A DNA stretch of 64,000 nucleotides, taken from assembly GCA_029972225.1 (NCBI GenBank), contig CP124756.1:248001-312000 (forward strand), read 5' to 3'. The position numbers and the translations under genes are program-made. Position 1 is the first letter of the stretch; every line of letters begins with the position of its first letter. The stretch comes from Candidatus Thiothrix putei (GTDB lineage: Bacteria; Pseudomonadota; Gammaproteobacteria; Thiotrichales; Thiotrichaceae). Under the pieces are notes generated by a model. That model saw nothing but the letters and a program-made list of their open reading frames with translations, was not told the DNA's origin and searched no databases. This document shows, piece by piece, positions 18,123 to 25,296 of the stretch.

Positions 18123-18811
18123 ATCCCGATCAGCTAACCATCCACGACCGCCTGCACGCCCTCGCAGACGGGCAATTGGGTGCTGAACAAACCCGCGAAG
18201 TGTTGGCTCAGGTGGAAACTGACCTTGGGCTGCAAAAAGAATTGTGCGAAATCCAGCGCATCAAACATCTGGTGAAATCGGCTTACCCCTTACCAGTTTT
18301 GCGCCAGCCCGTGCGTCGCCCACCAGTATGGCAACAAGCTGCAACGGTTGCTTTGGTGTTTGGGCTTACCTTTCTTGCTGGCGCAGGCAGTAGCCACTAC
18401 GTGCCGAAATTGTGGCAGCCCGAAGGGTTGACGTTGGAAAATGCAGCGGCACACGACGACCGTTTTATTGTGTTCGTCGATTCACATGAGCCAGCTAAGC
18501 TAGAAAAGGCTCTGGTGAAAGCCGAAACACTGGCGGAGCAGGTCGAGCATAAAGATGGCAGTGTTTATGTTGTAACCAGTGCAGAGGGCATTGATTTATT
18601 ACGTTTGGGCGAAACTCAGCACGAAGGACGAATTTTGCAGATGAGCGAAAAATATCCCCATTTGCGCTTTGTGGCGTGCAGCAATACGTTATATTCCTAC
18701 CACCAACGTGGGGAATTAGTGGCATTGGTGGAGGATACGGAAGTTGCACCATCGGCGGTGGAGTTTGTGGTGAAACACATGCGTGACGGTTGGCGTTACA
18801 TCGCTATTTAA
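18119..18811 (+). CDS. Membrane anti-sigma factor fused to a periplasmic DsrE-like domain
   Basis: 230-aa protein. Residues 1-60 resemble the cytoplasmic helical domain of anti-sigma factors (HDRLHALADGQLGAEQTREV). Residues about 72-92 form one membrane helix (ATVALVFGLTFLAGAG). Residues about 112-230 read as a DsrE/DsrF-like domain: FIVFVDSHEPAKLEKAL, VYVVTSAEGIDLLRLG, then FVACSNTLYSYHQRGE with Cys187, and a GWRYIAI end. The AC-NT motif is shared with the interrupted DsrE-like gene nearby (VCYNTL). Translation is coupled to the sigma gene. Inferred: the periplasmic domain senses or binds sulfane sulfur and releases the sigma factor. The DsrE assignment is by eye. Confidence 0.75.
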   Translation: MNPDQLTIHDRLHALADGQLGAEQTREVLAQVETDLGLQKELCEIQRIKHLVKSAYPLPVLRQPVRRPPVWQQAATVALVFGLTFLAGAGSSHYVPKLWQPEGLTLENAAAHDDRFIVFVDSHEPAKLEKALVKAETLAEQVEHKDGSVYVVTSAEGIDLLRLGETQHEGRILQMSEKYPHLRFVACSNTLYSYHQRGELVALVEDTEVAPSAVEFVVKHMRDGWRYIAI

Positions 18812-18844
18812 CTCGCCACACAGGCTGTCTTATAGGGAAGCTGC

Positions 18845-19564
18845 TCAGCGTTTGCTGGCAGCATCACCCCAATCCAAATTGTTGCAAGCCTCGCACTCTT
18901 CTTTCAGCACGCCCATCCAGACTAACAAGGCGTGCACTTTGCAACCCGCGCAGAAACCCAATACAGTTTCCATCCACATAAATCCAAAACAGACCCACAC
19001 CATAACCAGCGGAATCCATGAAGGCATGTAGTTGTACGTTTCTGGCAACTGTTCGCTACCTGCTATGGCATTCACCCAGCCCGCGAAGATTTCGGGGTTA
19101 AAGAAAATCAGGCAAGTGATAATAAAACTGGCACCAATCGACCAAGCAAAACGTTTGGGCAATAACGGTTTCCACACCGGGCGCAAATTTTTCGCCAGAA
19201 AGCTGCTGAGCAAAATGGTGGGGGAAAGCCGCGAAGTGCTTACAAACATGCCGGAAATCATTTCAAATAGCGCGTAAAACAACACCCATGTTTGCGTGCT
19301 GTAATCAAACGTGCGTTTGACGGCTTCGACGCTGTAAATAATGCGCCCATCAAAATCGGTTTCGAGCGTGTCGGTAATGACCTCGCCGGTGATGACCCAA
19401 TCCGAACCAAAGATGGCATCAAACAGCGTGAATGCCATGTAGATGGGAATCGCGAGTAACAGCCCGGCGCGGATGCGCACAGCGGTGTCGTTAATGTAAG
19501 GGCTGACTTCGTTGCGGTCACGAAACCACAAATCTTTGCAGCAAGAGATAATCCAATTGACCAT
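18845..19564 (-). CDS. DUF4395-like integral membrane protein with C-terminal cysteine pairs
   Basis: 239-aa protein with about four membrane segments (LLLAIPIYMAFTLFDAIF, WVLFYALFEMISGMFV, WSIGASFIITCLIFF, WIPLVMVWVCFGFMWMETV). The C-terminus carries GFCAGCKVHALLVWMG, then EECEACNNLDW: two CxxC pairs, possibly a metal or sulfur-relay site. The pattern fits DUF4395 proteins, which often accompany sulfur genes; I am not certain of the family. Last gene of the sox-associated run, 69 bases after the interrupted dsrE-like gene with a strong hairpin between. It faces the anti-sigma gene tail to tail. Function unknown; a thiol relay or sulfur-compound transport role is guesswork. Confidence 0.65.
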   Translation of the reverse strand: MVNWIISCCKDLWFRDRNEVSPYINDTAVRIRAGLLLAIPIYMAFTLFDAIFGSDWVITGEVITDTLETDFDGRIIYSVEAVKRTFDYSTQTWVLFYALFEMISGMFVSTSRLSPTILLSSFLAKNLRPVWKPLLPKRFAWSIGASFIITCLIFFNPEIFAGWVNAIAGSEQLPETYNYMPSWIPLVMVWVCFGFMWMETVLGFCAGCKVHALLVWMGVLKEECEACNNLDWGDAASKR

Positions 19565-19591
19565 GAGGGTTAATTCCTAGCTTGATAGGTC

Positions 19592-19623
19592 AGAATGGTG
19601 CTGAGTTTACTCAGCACCATTCT
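19592..19623. repeat. Perfect hairpin between the dsrE-like gene and the DUF4395-like gene
   Basis: AGAATGGTGCTGAGT and its exact complement form a 15-base-pair stem with a 2-base loop. No T run follows on the minus strand, so it is more likely an mRNA-processing or stability element than a classic terminator. It would separate expression of the membrane protein from the sox genes upstream. Confidence 0.7.
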
Positions 19624-20084
19624 TGTTCTGCGATTACGGTTTCAGCAATTGGTAGCCTTGCGACTGCAAACGACCAGCTTCTGCCACACCGGAGGGAATC
19701 ACGTCTTCTGCTTTGGCATCGTACAAGTCCTCAAACTTGATTTTGCGCCCAGTCAGGGTGTTGTAGCACACTTGGAATTTCACGCCTTTTTCCTTTAGCT
19801 CGGCGATTTTTGCTGGCAATTTGGCGTCAGCGTTCATTTCCACCTGCTTGGCGGTGGTCAGCAAACCTAGGCCGTCGCCGTTCATGACGATGATTGCGTC
19901 GGTTTTCTTGCCGGTTTGATCCAGTGCTTTGATGTAATTGCTGACATTGCCCAGTACACCAAGGTATTTCTTTTCGTCACCCTCCATTGTGACGTGAACT
20001 ACCACTTTTTCAGCACCGGCGTAATAGTCGTCAGCGACTTTGGGCGCAGGCACACCGGGGTCGAACTTGGCTTCGGCGGGCTTA

Positions 20085-21410
20085 GGAACTGTCCCGAAAT
20101 AACTTCCCTCTTTTCTGCTAACAGCGAAAGGGGGAAGATAGCCCCTTGTAATGCCAATCAACACCGAGGATGAGCCAATGGATGTTTACCCATCAGCCAT
20201 AGAAAAACAAATGCAGCGGTTCTACCAATCGCTCAATGAGCGTGACCGCCGCCGCTACGCCGCCGTGGAAGCCGTCCGGCTTGGGCACGGGGGGCAGGAC
20301 TACATTTCCCGGTTATTGGACTGTGACCCCAAAACCATCCGCCACGGGTTGACGGAGTTGGAATCGGAAGATGGCTTGCCCACCGTAAGGCAGCGAAAAA
20401 AAGGGGCGGGCGCAAACGGCTGAACGCTACGCACCTGCAATTGGATGAGCATTTTCGCCAAGTTTTAAAGGATCATACGGCAGGCGACCCCATGCGGGAG
20501 GCGGTGAAATGGACGAACCTGTCACGTCGGCAGATTGCCCGGCGGATGCAGGCATTGGGGACATCGGCTGGGAAAAACGTGGTGTCGCGCCTATTACGGG
20601 AGCACGGCTACCGCCGCCGCAAGCCCCAGAAGAAACGCACCATGGGGCAACACGCTGACCGTAATGCCCAGTTTGAAAAGATTGCCCAACTCAAACAAAC
20701 CTACCTGCAAGCAGGCAAACCCGTGATCAGCATTGACACCAAAAAGAAGGAACTGCTGGGCAACTTTTACCGTGAAGGGGTAACGGATGCCGTCGAACCC
20801 ACGGAGGTCAATGACCATGACTTCCCCAGCTATGGCAATGGTCAGGTGATCCCCCACGGCATCTACGACCTTGCCCGCAACGAAGCGGCACTGCACCTGA
20901 ACACCAGCCACGACACCACCGAGTTTGCCTGCGAAAGCCTTGGCTTATGGTGGCGTGAGCAAGGGAAACCCAACTACCCCGAAGCTGACGAGCTGTTGGT
21001 CTTATGTGACGGTGGTGGCAGCAACAGTTCCTCTGCGTACCTGTTCAAGCAAGACTTGCAGGCATTGGCGGACAGCCTGAACCTGACAATACGCATCGCC
21101 CACTACCCGCCCTATTGCTCCAAATACAACCCGATTGAACACCGACTGTTCCCCCATGTGACCCGTGCCTGCCGGGGTGTGCCGTTGGAAACGGTCGAAA
21201 CCGCCAAACACTACATGGCAAAAACGGAAACCACCACTGGCTTGAAGGTCGCTGTCCGCATCATCAGTAAAGTTTTTGAAACCGGGCGCAAGTATACCCA
21301 AGCGTTCAAGGATAACATGACCATCCAGTTCGATGACTTCCTGCCAAAATGGAACTACTCCGCTGTCCCTCAGTCCCCCTGATTTCGGGAAGTTATTTCG
21401 GGACAGTTCC
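20085..21410 (+). mobile_element. ISAzo13-like insertion sequence, 1326 bp
   Basis: Both ends carry a perfect 24-base inverted repeat starting GGAACTGTCCCGAAATAACT (20085-20108 and 21387-21410). The flanks show a 3-base TTA direct repeat (20082-20084 and 21411-21413), as expected for target duplication. It encodes one transposase in two frames. It sits inside a DsrE-like sox-associated gene, in the opposite orientation to that gene. Complete ends and an intact target duplication point to a recent insertion. Confidence 0.93.
20178..21382 (+). CDS. ISAzo13-type DDE transposase, in two frames joined by a -1 shift
   Basis: First frame 20178-20423 (MDVYPSAIEKQMQRFYQSLN ... LDCDPKTIRHGLTELE) holds the helix-turn-helix part. 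Second frame to 21382 holds the DDE catalytic part (VISIDTKKKELLGNF, VLCDGGGSN, YCSKYNPIEHRLFPHV). The frames meet at seven A (20396-20402) read A-AAA-AAA, a classic -1 slippery heptamer. A shift there gives KKRGGRKRLNATHLQLDEHF and a protein of about 401 aa, normal for the family. Either programmed frameshifting or a disabling mutation. ATG 20178 is preceded by GAGGATGAGCC. Confidence 0.85.
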
Positions 21411-21587
21411 TTAGCATCCGCAGCCGGAGCAGCGGCGGCTTCTGCTTTCGGTTCAGCCGGTTTGGTATCGTCAGCGATTGCAAGACCAGCAACGCTGCTG
21501 GCAGTCATCAATAAACCCAGTATGATTGGTTTTAACATGGGTCGTCTCCTCCTACGGTTGATAAAATTGTTCTAATTCAAATTGTGT

Positions 21588-22538
21588 TTATTGCATTCCT
21601 TCCTGTTCCAGCGACAGGTAGACCTGATAAGCATTGCGGCGGTTGGCTTCTTCAAATGCAGGCAGGTGGATGAAATCGCCCCAGTCGGTGGCGGCATAAG
21701 CTTCGTCAAACGGGGTCATGTCTTCGACGGCTTTGCCCATGGTTTTGCGCAGGAATTCGATGTATTGCACCGTGGTTTTAATCACTTCCTGCGGTTTTTT
21801 GGACATCGGGCCGTGACCGGGAACCATCGCAGTGAGCTTGCCTTGCGCCATGTCTTTTAAGCGTTCCAGCCAGATTTTGGTATTAGCATCACCAACGAAA
21901 GGCACGCGGCCTTCAAAAATCAGATCGCCAATCAGCAACACGCCATCCGGCTCGACCAGCACGCTTTGGTCGCCATCAGAATGCGCTTTGCCATTAAAAA
22001 TGAGTTTGAGGGTGACACCGCCGAGGGTGATTTCTTCATTGCCATCGACGTAACGGTCGGGTTTCACCAAGCGGGTGTCGGCATTGACCCACGGGGCAAG
22101 CTCTGCGCGACGCGAAGCCAGCAAGGTTTCGGCGTTTTCAGAATTGAGGTATTCCTCAGCACCGGCAGGGGCGATGATTTCCGCGCCTAAGTCTTTGAAT
22201 ACTTGTAAGCCGTAAATATGGTCGGCGTGGTAATGGCTCACAATCACCTTTTTCACCGGCTTGTCAGTCACTTTTTTGAGCTTTTGCAGGAATAATTGCG
22301 CCAAGGCTGGTGTGCCAAGGGTGTCGAATAAAATTACGCCTTCGTCAGTGACAATCACCGCAGCGTTGGAAATGAAACCGTGGTTTTGGGTGGCTGCACC
22401 GGGTGCGCCTTGCACATAGTAAACGTGTTCGGAAACCTTGATCAGCTCCATCACGACGGGAGGGAATTTGTCGTCAGCACGGGCATTCGACCCCATGGTT
22501 AAACAGAGAAGGGTGAAGAATGCAGCGATAACGCGCAT
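21588..22538 (-). CDS. SoxH-like periplasmic metallo-beta-lactamase-fold hydrolase
   Basis: 316-aa protein with a signal peptide (about residues 1-21) and an MBL fold. The zinc motif SHYHADHIYG gives His102, His104, Asp106 and His107. Further signatures are FNGKAHSDGDQSV and VPGHGPMS. SoxH of sox clusters and the quinoprotein-relay hydrolases are this type; SoxH is not needed for thiosulfate oxidation in vitro and its substrate is unknown. It lies 110 bases after soxZ copy 1 and 49 bases before the interrupted dsrE-like gene, so it likely belongs to that transcript. I leave the symbol empty because the MBL family is broad. Confidence 0.8.
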   Translation of the reverse strand: MRVIAAFFTLLCLTMGSNARADDKFPPVVMELIKVSEHVYYVQGAPGAATQNHGFISNAAVIVTDEGVILFDTLGTPALAQLFLQKLKKVTDKPVKKVIVSHYHADHIYGLQVFKDLGAEIIAPAGAEEYLNSENAETLLASRRAELAPWVNADTRLVKPDRYVDGNEEITLGGVTLKLIFNGKAHSDGDQSVLVEPDGVLLIGDLIFEGRVPFVGDANTKIWLERLKDMAQGKLTAMVPGHGPMSKKPQEVIKTTVQYIEFLRKTMGKAVEDMTPFDEAYAATDWGDFIHLPAFEEANRRNAYQVYLSLEQEGMQ

Positions 22539-22608
22539 GAGTCCTCCGGTAAAGCGTGACAGAATGTGGGCGTGTGTGGGGCAGTGGTCAGTTGTTATGG
22601 TTTTTGTG

Positions 22609-22636
22609 GTAGAGACGCAAGGTTTTGCGTCTCTAC
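22609..22636. repeat. Palindrome between soxZ copy 1 and the SoxH-like gene
   Basis: GTAGAGACGCAA and TTGCGTCTCTAC form a 12-base-pair stem with a 4-base loop (GGTT). It lies just downstream of soxZ copy 1 on the minus strand and may lower read-through into the SoxH-like gene or stabilise the 3' end. It has the same GTAG...CTAC form as 15651-15676, hinting at a dispersed palindrome family. Confidence 0.75.
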
Positions 22637-22648
22637 GGGCAGCGTAGA

Positions 22649-22957
22649 TTACGCTACGTCAGCTTCGGCAGAGTCTTTCTCGCCTTTGTTGTCAGTCCAC
22701 GCGAGTTTCACTTTGTCACCCGCTTTGCCCGCGTAGTTGAACGCGAGGTAAGGGTTCTTGGAGACAGAGCCACCCCACTTGGCGGTCAGGATAGTTTTGT
22801 CACCCGCCGTGACCACGATGTCCTGAATGAAATGCGCCGGAACCAGTTCGCCGGTTTTCTTGTCTTTGCGCTGCCCGGTTTCCATCGGGTGTGTCATGAG
22901 TGCTTTGACTTCAACAACATCGCCTTTGGCAGCGGCTTTAAGTTTAATACTAGACAT
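22649..22957 (-). CDS. soxZ: SoxZ, sulfur carrier partner, copy 1
   Basis: 102-aa SoxZ, which binds SoxY and presents its C-terminal cysteine arm to the other Sox enzymes. Seen: immunoglobulin-like strands with VKALMTHPMETGQRKDKKTG and HFIQDIVVTAG. ATG 22957 was chosen, with GAGGAG 8 bases upstream; a TTG two codons earlier is possible. It has no signal peptide and is exported with SoxY. From about residue 15 to the end it is identical to copy 2; only residues 10-14 differ (AKGDV against VKDGT). Confidence 0.95.
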   Translation of the reverse strand: MSSIKLKAAAKGDVVEVKALMTHPMETGQRKDKKTGELVPAHFIQDIVVTAGDKTILTAKWGGSVSKNPYLAFNYAGKAGDKVKLAWTDNKGEKDSAEADVA

Positions 22958-22975
22958 GATCAATGCTCCTCTGAA

Positions 22976-23431
22976 TTAGCCGCCGCAGCCGCCGATAGTG
23001 ACTTTAACTTCTTGCTTGGCGGTGTACGATTTGTCACCGGCTTTAGCAATCGCAACCACGTTAGCGGTCTTACCCATTTTGATACGGGTAGACGCTTCGG
23101 GTTGTGTGCCTTCACCGAGGATGAAGGTAGCTGCCAGAGGGGTAGGGTTGCCATCTACCAGAATGCTGATTTCTGTTGTACCAGCGACGCCAGAAGTAAC
23201 AGTGACAGGGACAACTGCCCCGTTTTCAGCGATTTCAGGGGCTTTGATTTTGATGTCAGCGGAATCTTCCGGGGTCAATGCCATGGTTTTCAGGGCTTCT
23301 TCCATGGTTTTGGCGTCAAATGCACCGCCGCCTTCTGCCATGACCATGCGTGGGGTCAGCAAGCCAGCGCTGACCGCAAGGCCAGCCGCACTGGCTGCTA
23401 GTGTGCCTTGCAAAAATGTTCTGCGTTTCAT
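22976..23431 (-). CDS. soxY: SoxY, covalent sulfur carrier, copy 1
   Basis: 151-aa SoxY. A twin-arginine-like signal (MKRRTFLQGTLAASAAGLAV) leads to a mature domain ending VTIGGCGG, whose cysteine carries the sulfur intermediates of thiosulfate oxidation. The protein differs from copy 2 by a single residue (Glu45 here, Asp45 there), while the DNA differs at many silent sites. GGAGAGAGGAA precedes the ATG. A candidate ECF promoter lies about 80 bases upstream and a terminator separates it from soxA, so copy 1 can be expressed on its own. Confidence 0.96.
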   Translation of the reverse strand: MKRRTFLQGTLAASAAGLAVSAGLLTPRMVMAEGGGAFDAKTMEEALKTMALTPEDSADIKIKAPEIAENGAVVPVTVTSGVAGTTEISILVDGNPTPLAATFILGEGTQPEASTRIKMGKTANVVAIAKAGDKSYTAKQEVKVTIGGCGG

Positions 23432-23506
23432 AAGTTCCTCTCTCCAGAGATGTTTTGTGAGCGTAATAGCGCTGAGAGCAAGCCACTCTCAACATTCAGA
23501 GGTAAT

Positions 23507-23532
23507 GATGTTAGCAGCGCTAAAAATATTCC
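23507..23532 (-). promoter_or_regulatory. Candidate ECF sigma promoter of the soxY copy 1 unit
   Basis: On the minus strand GGAATATTTTTAGCGC begins at 23532, and CATC follows GGAAT after 17 bases (23510-23507). It shares GGAATATTTT plus a preceding A/T-rich tract with the soxB and sigma gene candidates, but has CATC rather than CGTC at -10, so it is weaker evidence. Confidence 0.35.
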
Positions 23533-23552
23533 GTTTTTTTTATTCAAGTGCA

Positions 23553-23578
23553 TAAAAAACCCAGCGTTAAGCCGGGTT
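23553..23578 (-). terminator. Terminator after soxA
   Basis: On the minus strand AACCCGGC, a TTAA-centred loop and a GCTGGGTT arm form a hairpin with one mismatch, followed by a run of T (A run at 23554-23559 on the plus strand). It lies 34 bases after the soxA stop and would split the sox genes into a soxX-Y-Z-A unit and a soxY-Z-H unit. Confidence 0.65.
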
Positions 23579-23611
23579 CAAGTCGATTGTCAGATCGAAC
23601 GTAAGGTGTGC

Positions 23612-24466
23612 TTACTTACGTGAGCCGGGGCCGTTCCATTCCAAGCCATTAGACATATAAGTCAGGAAATATTCCAATGCTTTATATTCATCACTTTGAG
23701 CCTTGAAATTGGCAGCACGTACCATGGTGTTGCAACCCATGAAACGGTTATGCAGGGTGGTGATTTCACCATCCGCAGACCGGTAAGTCGGCCAGTGGGT
23801 GACATGACCAACCGCAGGGCTAAGCAAATCCGCACGGATCATTTTACCTGCATTATTGGTGTGGCAATCTGCACAAGACATATTCAACTGACCACGTTTG
23901 GCGTAGTAGAAGTTTTTGCCTTTTTCGTACCAATCAACGGCTTTGCCTTCCGGAGTAGCAACGTTGATTTTTTCACCACGATTTTCCATCGCAATGTAAG
24001 CCATCAACTGTGCGATTTTACCTTTATTCAGCAATGGCTTGCCTTCCTTGTCAACGAAGCCTTCGCCGTCACCTTCTGTCTTACAGGCGTTTAATGCGCC
24101 TTCAGCCGTGACGATAGTGTCTTTCTCAGCATCGTAGTAAGGGTATTTGGTGCGGATGGATTTGATGTCACCCATGCAATCCGCATAGGTTTTGCCATTT
24201 TTAAAAGGTGTTTCCCAGATGGTTTTTCCCGCATCAATGTCGGGTTCGTAAGGAGGGAATGACGATTCCATTTCTTCCCATTGGGCTTTCAAGTTGGCAT
24301 CCAAGGCATAAGCACCGTCTTTAAAATCTTCAAATGGTATGTCTTTGAATGCTGTCTTGAAATGGTCTTGGAATGCAGTCAAATCTTCGGCAGGGTCTGC
24401 GTGTACGGCGTTGATTGCTGCGAATGACAAAGACATCGCAACTGCTGCTGTCAATACTTTTTTCAT
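23612..24466 (-). CDS. soxA: SoxA, c-type cytochrome of the SoxXA thiosulfate-binding enzyme
   Basis: 284-aa periplasmic cytochrome that, with SoxX, joins thiosulfate to the SoxY cysteine. A signal peptide (residues 1-23, ending AVHA) is followed by one heme-binding motif CADCH (Cys198, Cys201, His202) and by Cys245 in FMGCNTMVRA, the position of the cysteine heme ligand/active site. There is a single CxxCH, so this is a mono-heme SoxA as in many sulfur oxidisers. It sits between the two soxYZ copies: soxZ copy 2 ends 12 bases before it. Confidence 0.95.
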   Translation of the reverse strand: MKKVLTAAVAMSLSFAAINAVHADPAEDLTAFQDHFKTAFKDIPFEDFKDGAYALDANLKAQWEEMESSFPPYEPDIDAGKTIWETPFKNGKTYADCMGDIKSIRTKYPYYDAEKDTIVTAEGALNACKTEGDGEGFVDKEGKPLLNKGKIAQLMAYIAMENRGEKINVATPEGKAVDWYEKGKNFYYAKRGQLNMSCADCHTNNAGKMIRADLLSPAVGHVTHWPTYRSADGEITTLHNRFMGCNTMVRAANFKAQSDEYKALEYFLTYMSNGLEWNGPGSRK

Positions 24467-24478
24467 GAAAACCTCCAG

Positions 24479-24787
24479 TTAAGCAACGTCAGCTTCGGCA
24501 GAGTCTTTCTCGCCTTTGTTGTCAGTCCAAGCGAGTTTCACTTTGTCGCCTGCCTTACCTGCGTAGTTAAACGCGAGGTAAGGGTTCTTGGAGACAGAGC
24601 CACCCCATTTAGCGGTCAGGATGGTTTTGTCACCCGCTGTGACCACGATATCCTGAATGAAATGCGCCGGAACGAGTTCGCCGGTTTTCTTGTCTTTACG
24701 CTGCCCAGTTTCCATCGGGTGTGTCATCAGTGCTTTGACTTCGACAGTGCCGTCTTTCACAGCAGCTTTAAGTTTAATACTAGACAT
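24479..24787 (-). CDS. soxZ: SoxZ, sulfur carrier partner, copy 2
   Basis: 102-aa SoxZ with GAGGAG 7 bases before ATG 24787. Identical to copy 1 except at residues 10-14 (VKDGT here). It forms the SoxYZ heterodimer with the gene just upstream, 17 bases away. The only differences cluster near the N-terminus on the face that need not contact SoxY, so the two copies are expected to be interchangeable; differential expression is the more likely reason to keep both. Confidence 0.95.
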   Translation of the reverse strand: MSSIKLKAAVKDGTVEVKALMTHPMETGQRKDKKTGELVPAHFIQDIVVTAGDKTILTAKWGGSVSKNPYLAFNYAGKAGDKVKLAWTDNKGEKDSAEADVA

Positions 24788-24804
24788 GTGTGTGCTCCTC
24801 TGAA

Positions 24805-25260
24805 TTAGCCGCCGCAGCCGCCGATGGTGACTTTAACTTCTTGCTTAGCGGTGTACGATTTGTCACCGGCTTTGGCAATCGCGACAACGTTAGCGGTCTT
24901 ACCCATTTTGATACGGGTAGACGCTTCGGGTTGTGTGCCTTCACCGAGGATGAAGGTAGCTGCCAGTGGGGTAGGGTTGCCATCAACAAGGATGCTGATT
25001 TCCGTTGTACCAGCCACGCCGGAGGTGACAGTAACAGGGACAACCGCGCCGTTTTCAGCGATTTCAGGGGCTTTGATTTTGATGTCAGCGGAATCTTCCG
25101 GTGTCAATGCCATGGTTTTCAGGGCATCTTCCATGGTTTTGGCGTCAAATGCACCGCCGCCTTCTGCCATAACCATGCGTGGGGTCAGCAAGCCAGCGCT
25201 GACCGCAAGACCAGCCGCACTGGCTGCGAGTGTGCCTTGCAAAAATGTTCTACGTTTCAT
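24805..25260 (-). CDS. soxY: SoxY, covalent sulfur carrier, copy 2
   Basis: 151-aa SoxY with the same signal peptide and VTIGGCGG carrier arm as copy 1; the only residue change is Asp45. ATG 25260 was chosen because GGAGAGAGGAA is placed as in copy 1; a longer frame adds nine residues without a better site. In about 255 bases compared from the 3' end I count 17 base differences from copy 1, all silent. Follows soxX by 36 bases. Confidence 0.96.
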   Translation of the reverse strand: MKRRTFLQGTLAASAAGLAVSAGLLTPRMVMAEGGGAFDAKTMEDALKTMALTPEDSADIKIKAPEIAENGAVVPVTVTSGVAGTTEISILVDGNPTPLAATFILGEGTQPEASTRIKMGKTANVVAIAKAGDKSYTAKQEVKVTIGGCGG

Positions 25261-25296
25261 AAGTTTCCTCTCTCCAAAATTCAGCAAATCTAGGTA

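Larger units (their letters stand above)
19634..21538 (-). pseudogene. Periplasmic DsrE-family protein, split by an insertion sequence
   Basis: The N-terminus (21538 to 21411) encodes a signal peptide (MLKPIILGLLMTASSVAGLA) and an Ala/Lys/Glu-rich linker. The rest (20084 to 19634) encodes a DsrE-like domain with VVVHVTMEGDEKKY, AIIVMNGDGLGLL and VKFQVCYNTLTG. Removing the IS (20085-21410) and one TTA copy rejoins the two parts exactly in frame (ADAKPAEAKFDPG) as a 191-aa protein, so the insertion is recent and there is no other visible damage. A strong ribosome site (GGAGGAG) precedes the ATG. A start codon inside the IS could give a signal-less fragment, probably not useful. Confidence 0.85.

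Noticed and set aside
20082..21413. IS630-type element with a TA target duplication
   Set aside because: The flanking duplication reads TTA with symmetrical 24-base ends, and the transposase motifs match ISAzo13 better than IS630.
22625..23401. 258-aa plus-strand open frame opposite soxZ and soxY copy 1
   Set aside because: Nearly the same frame recurs opposite soxY copy 2 only because the sox genes are duplicated; the true coding strand is fixed by soxYZ.
23661..23680. Another AAATATTCC match near soxA that could be an ECF -35 element
   Set aside because: It lies within the soxA coding sequence (Glu-Tyr-Phe codons), with no gene start downstream in the right orientation.
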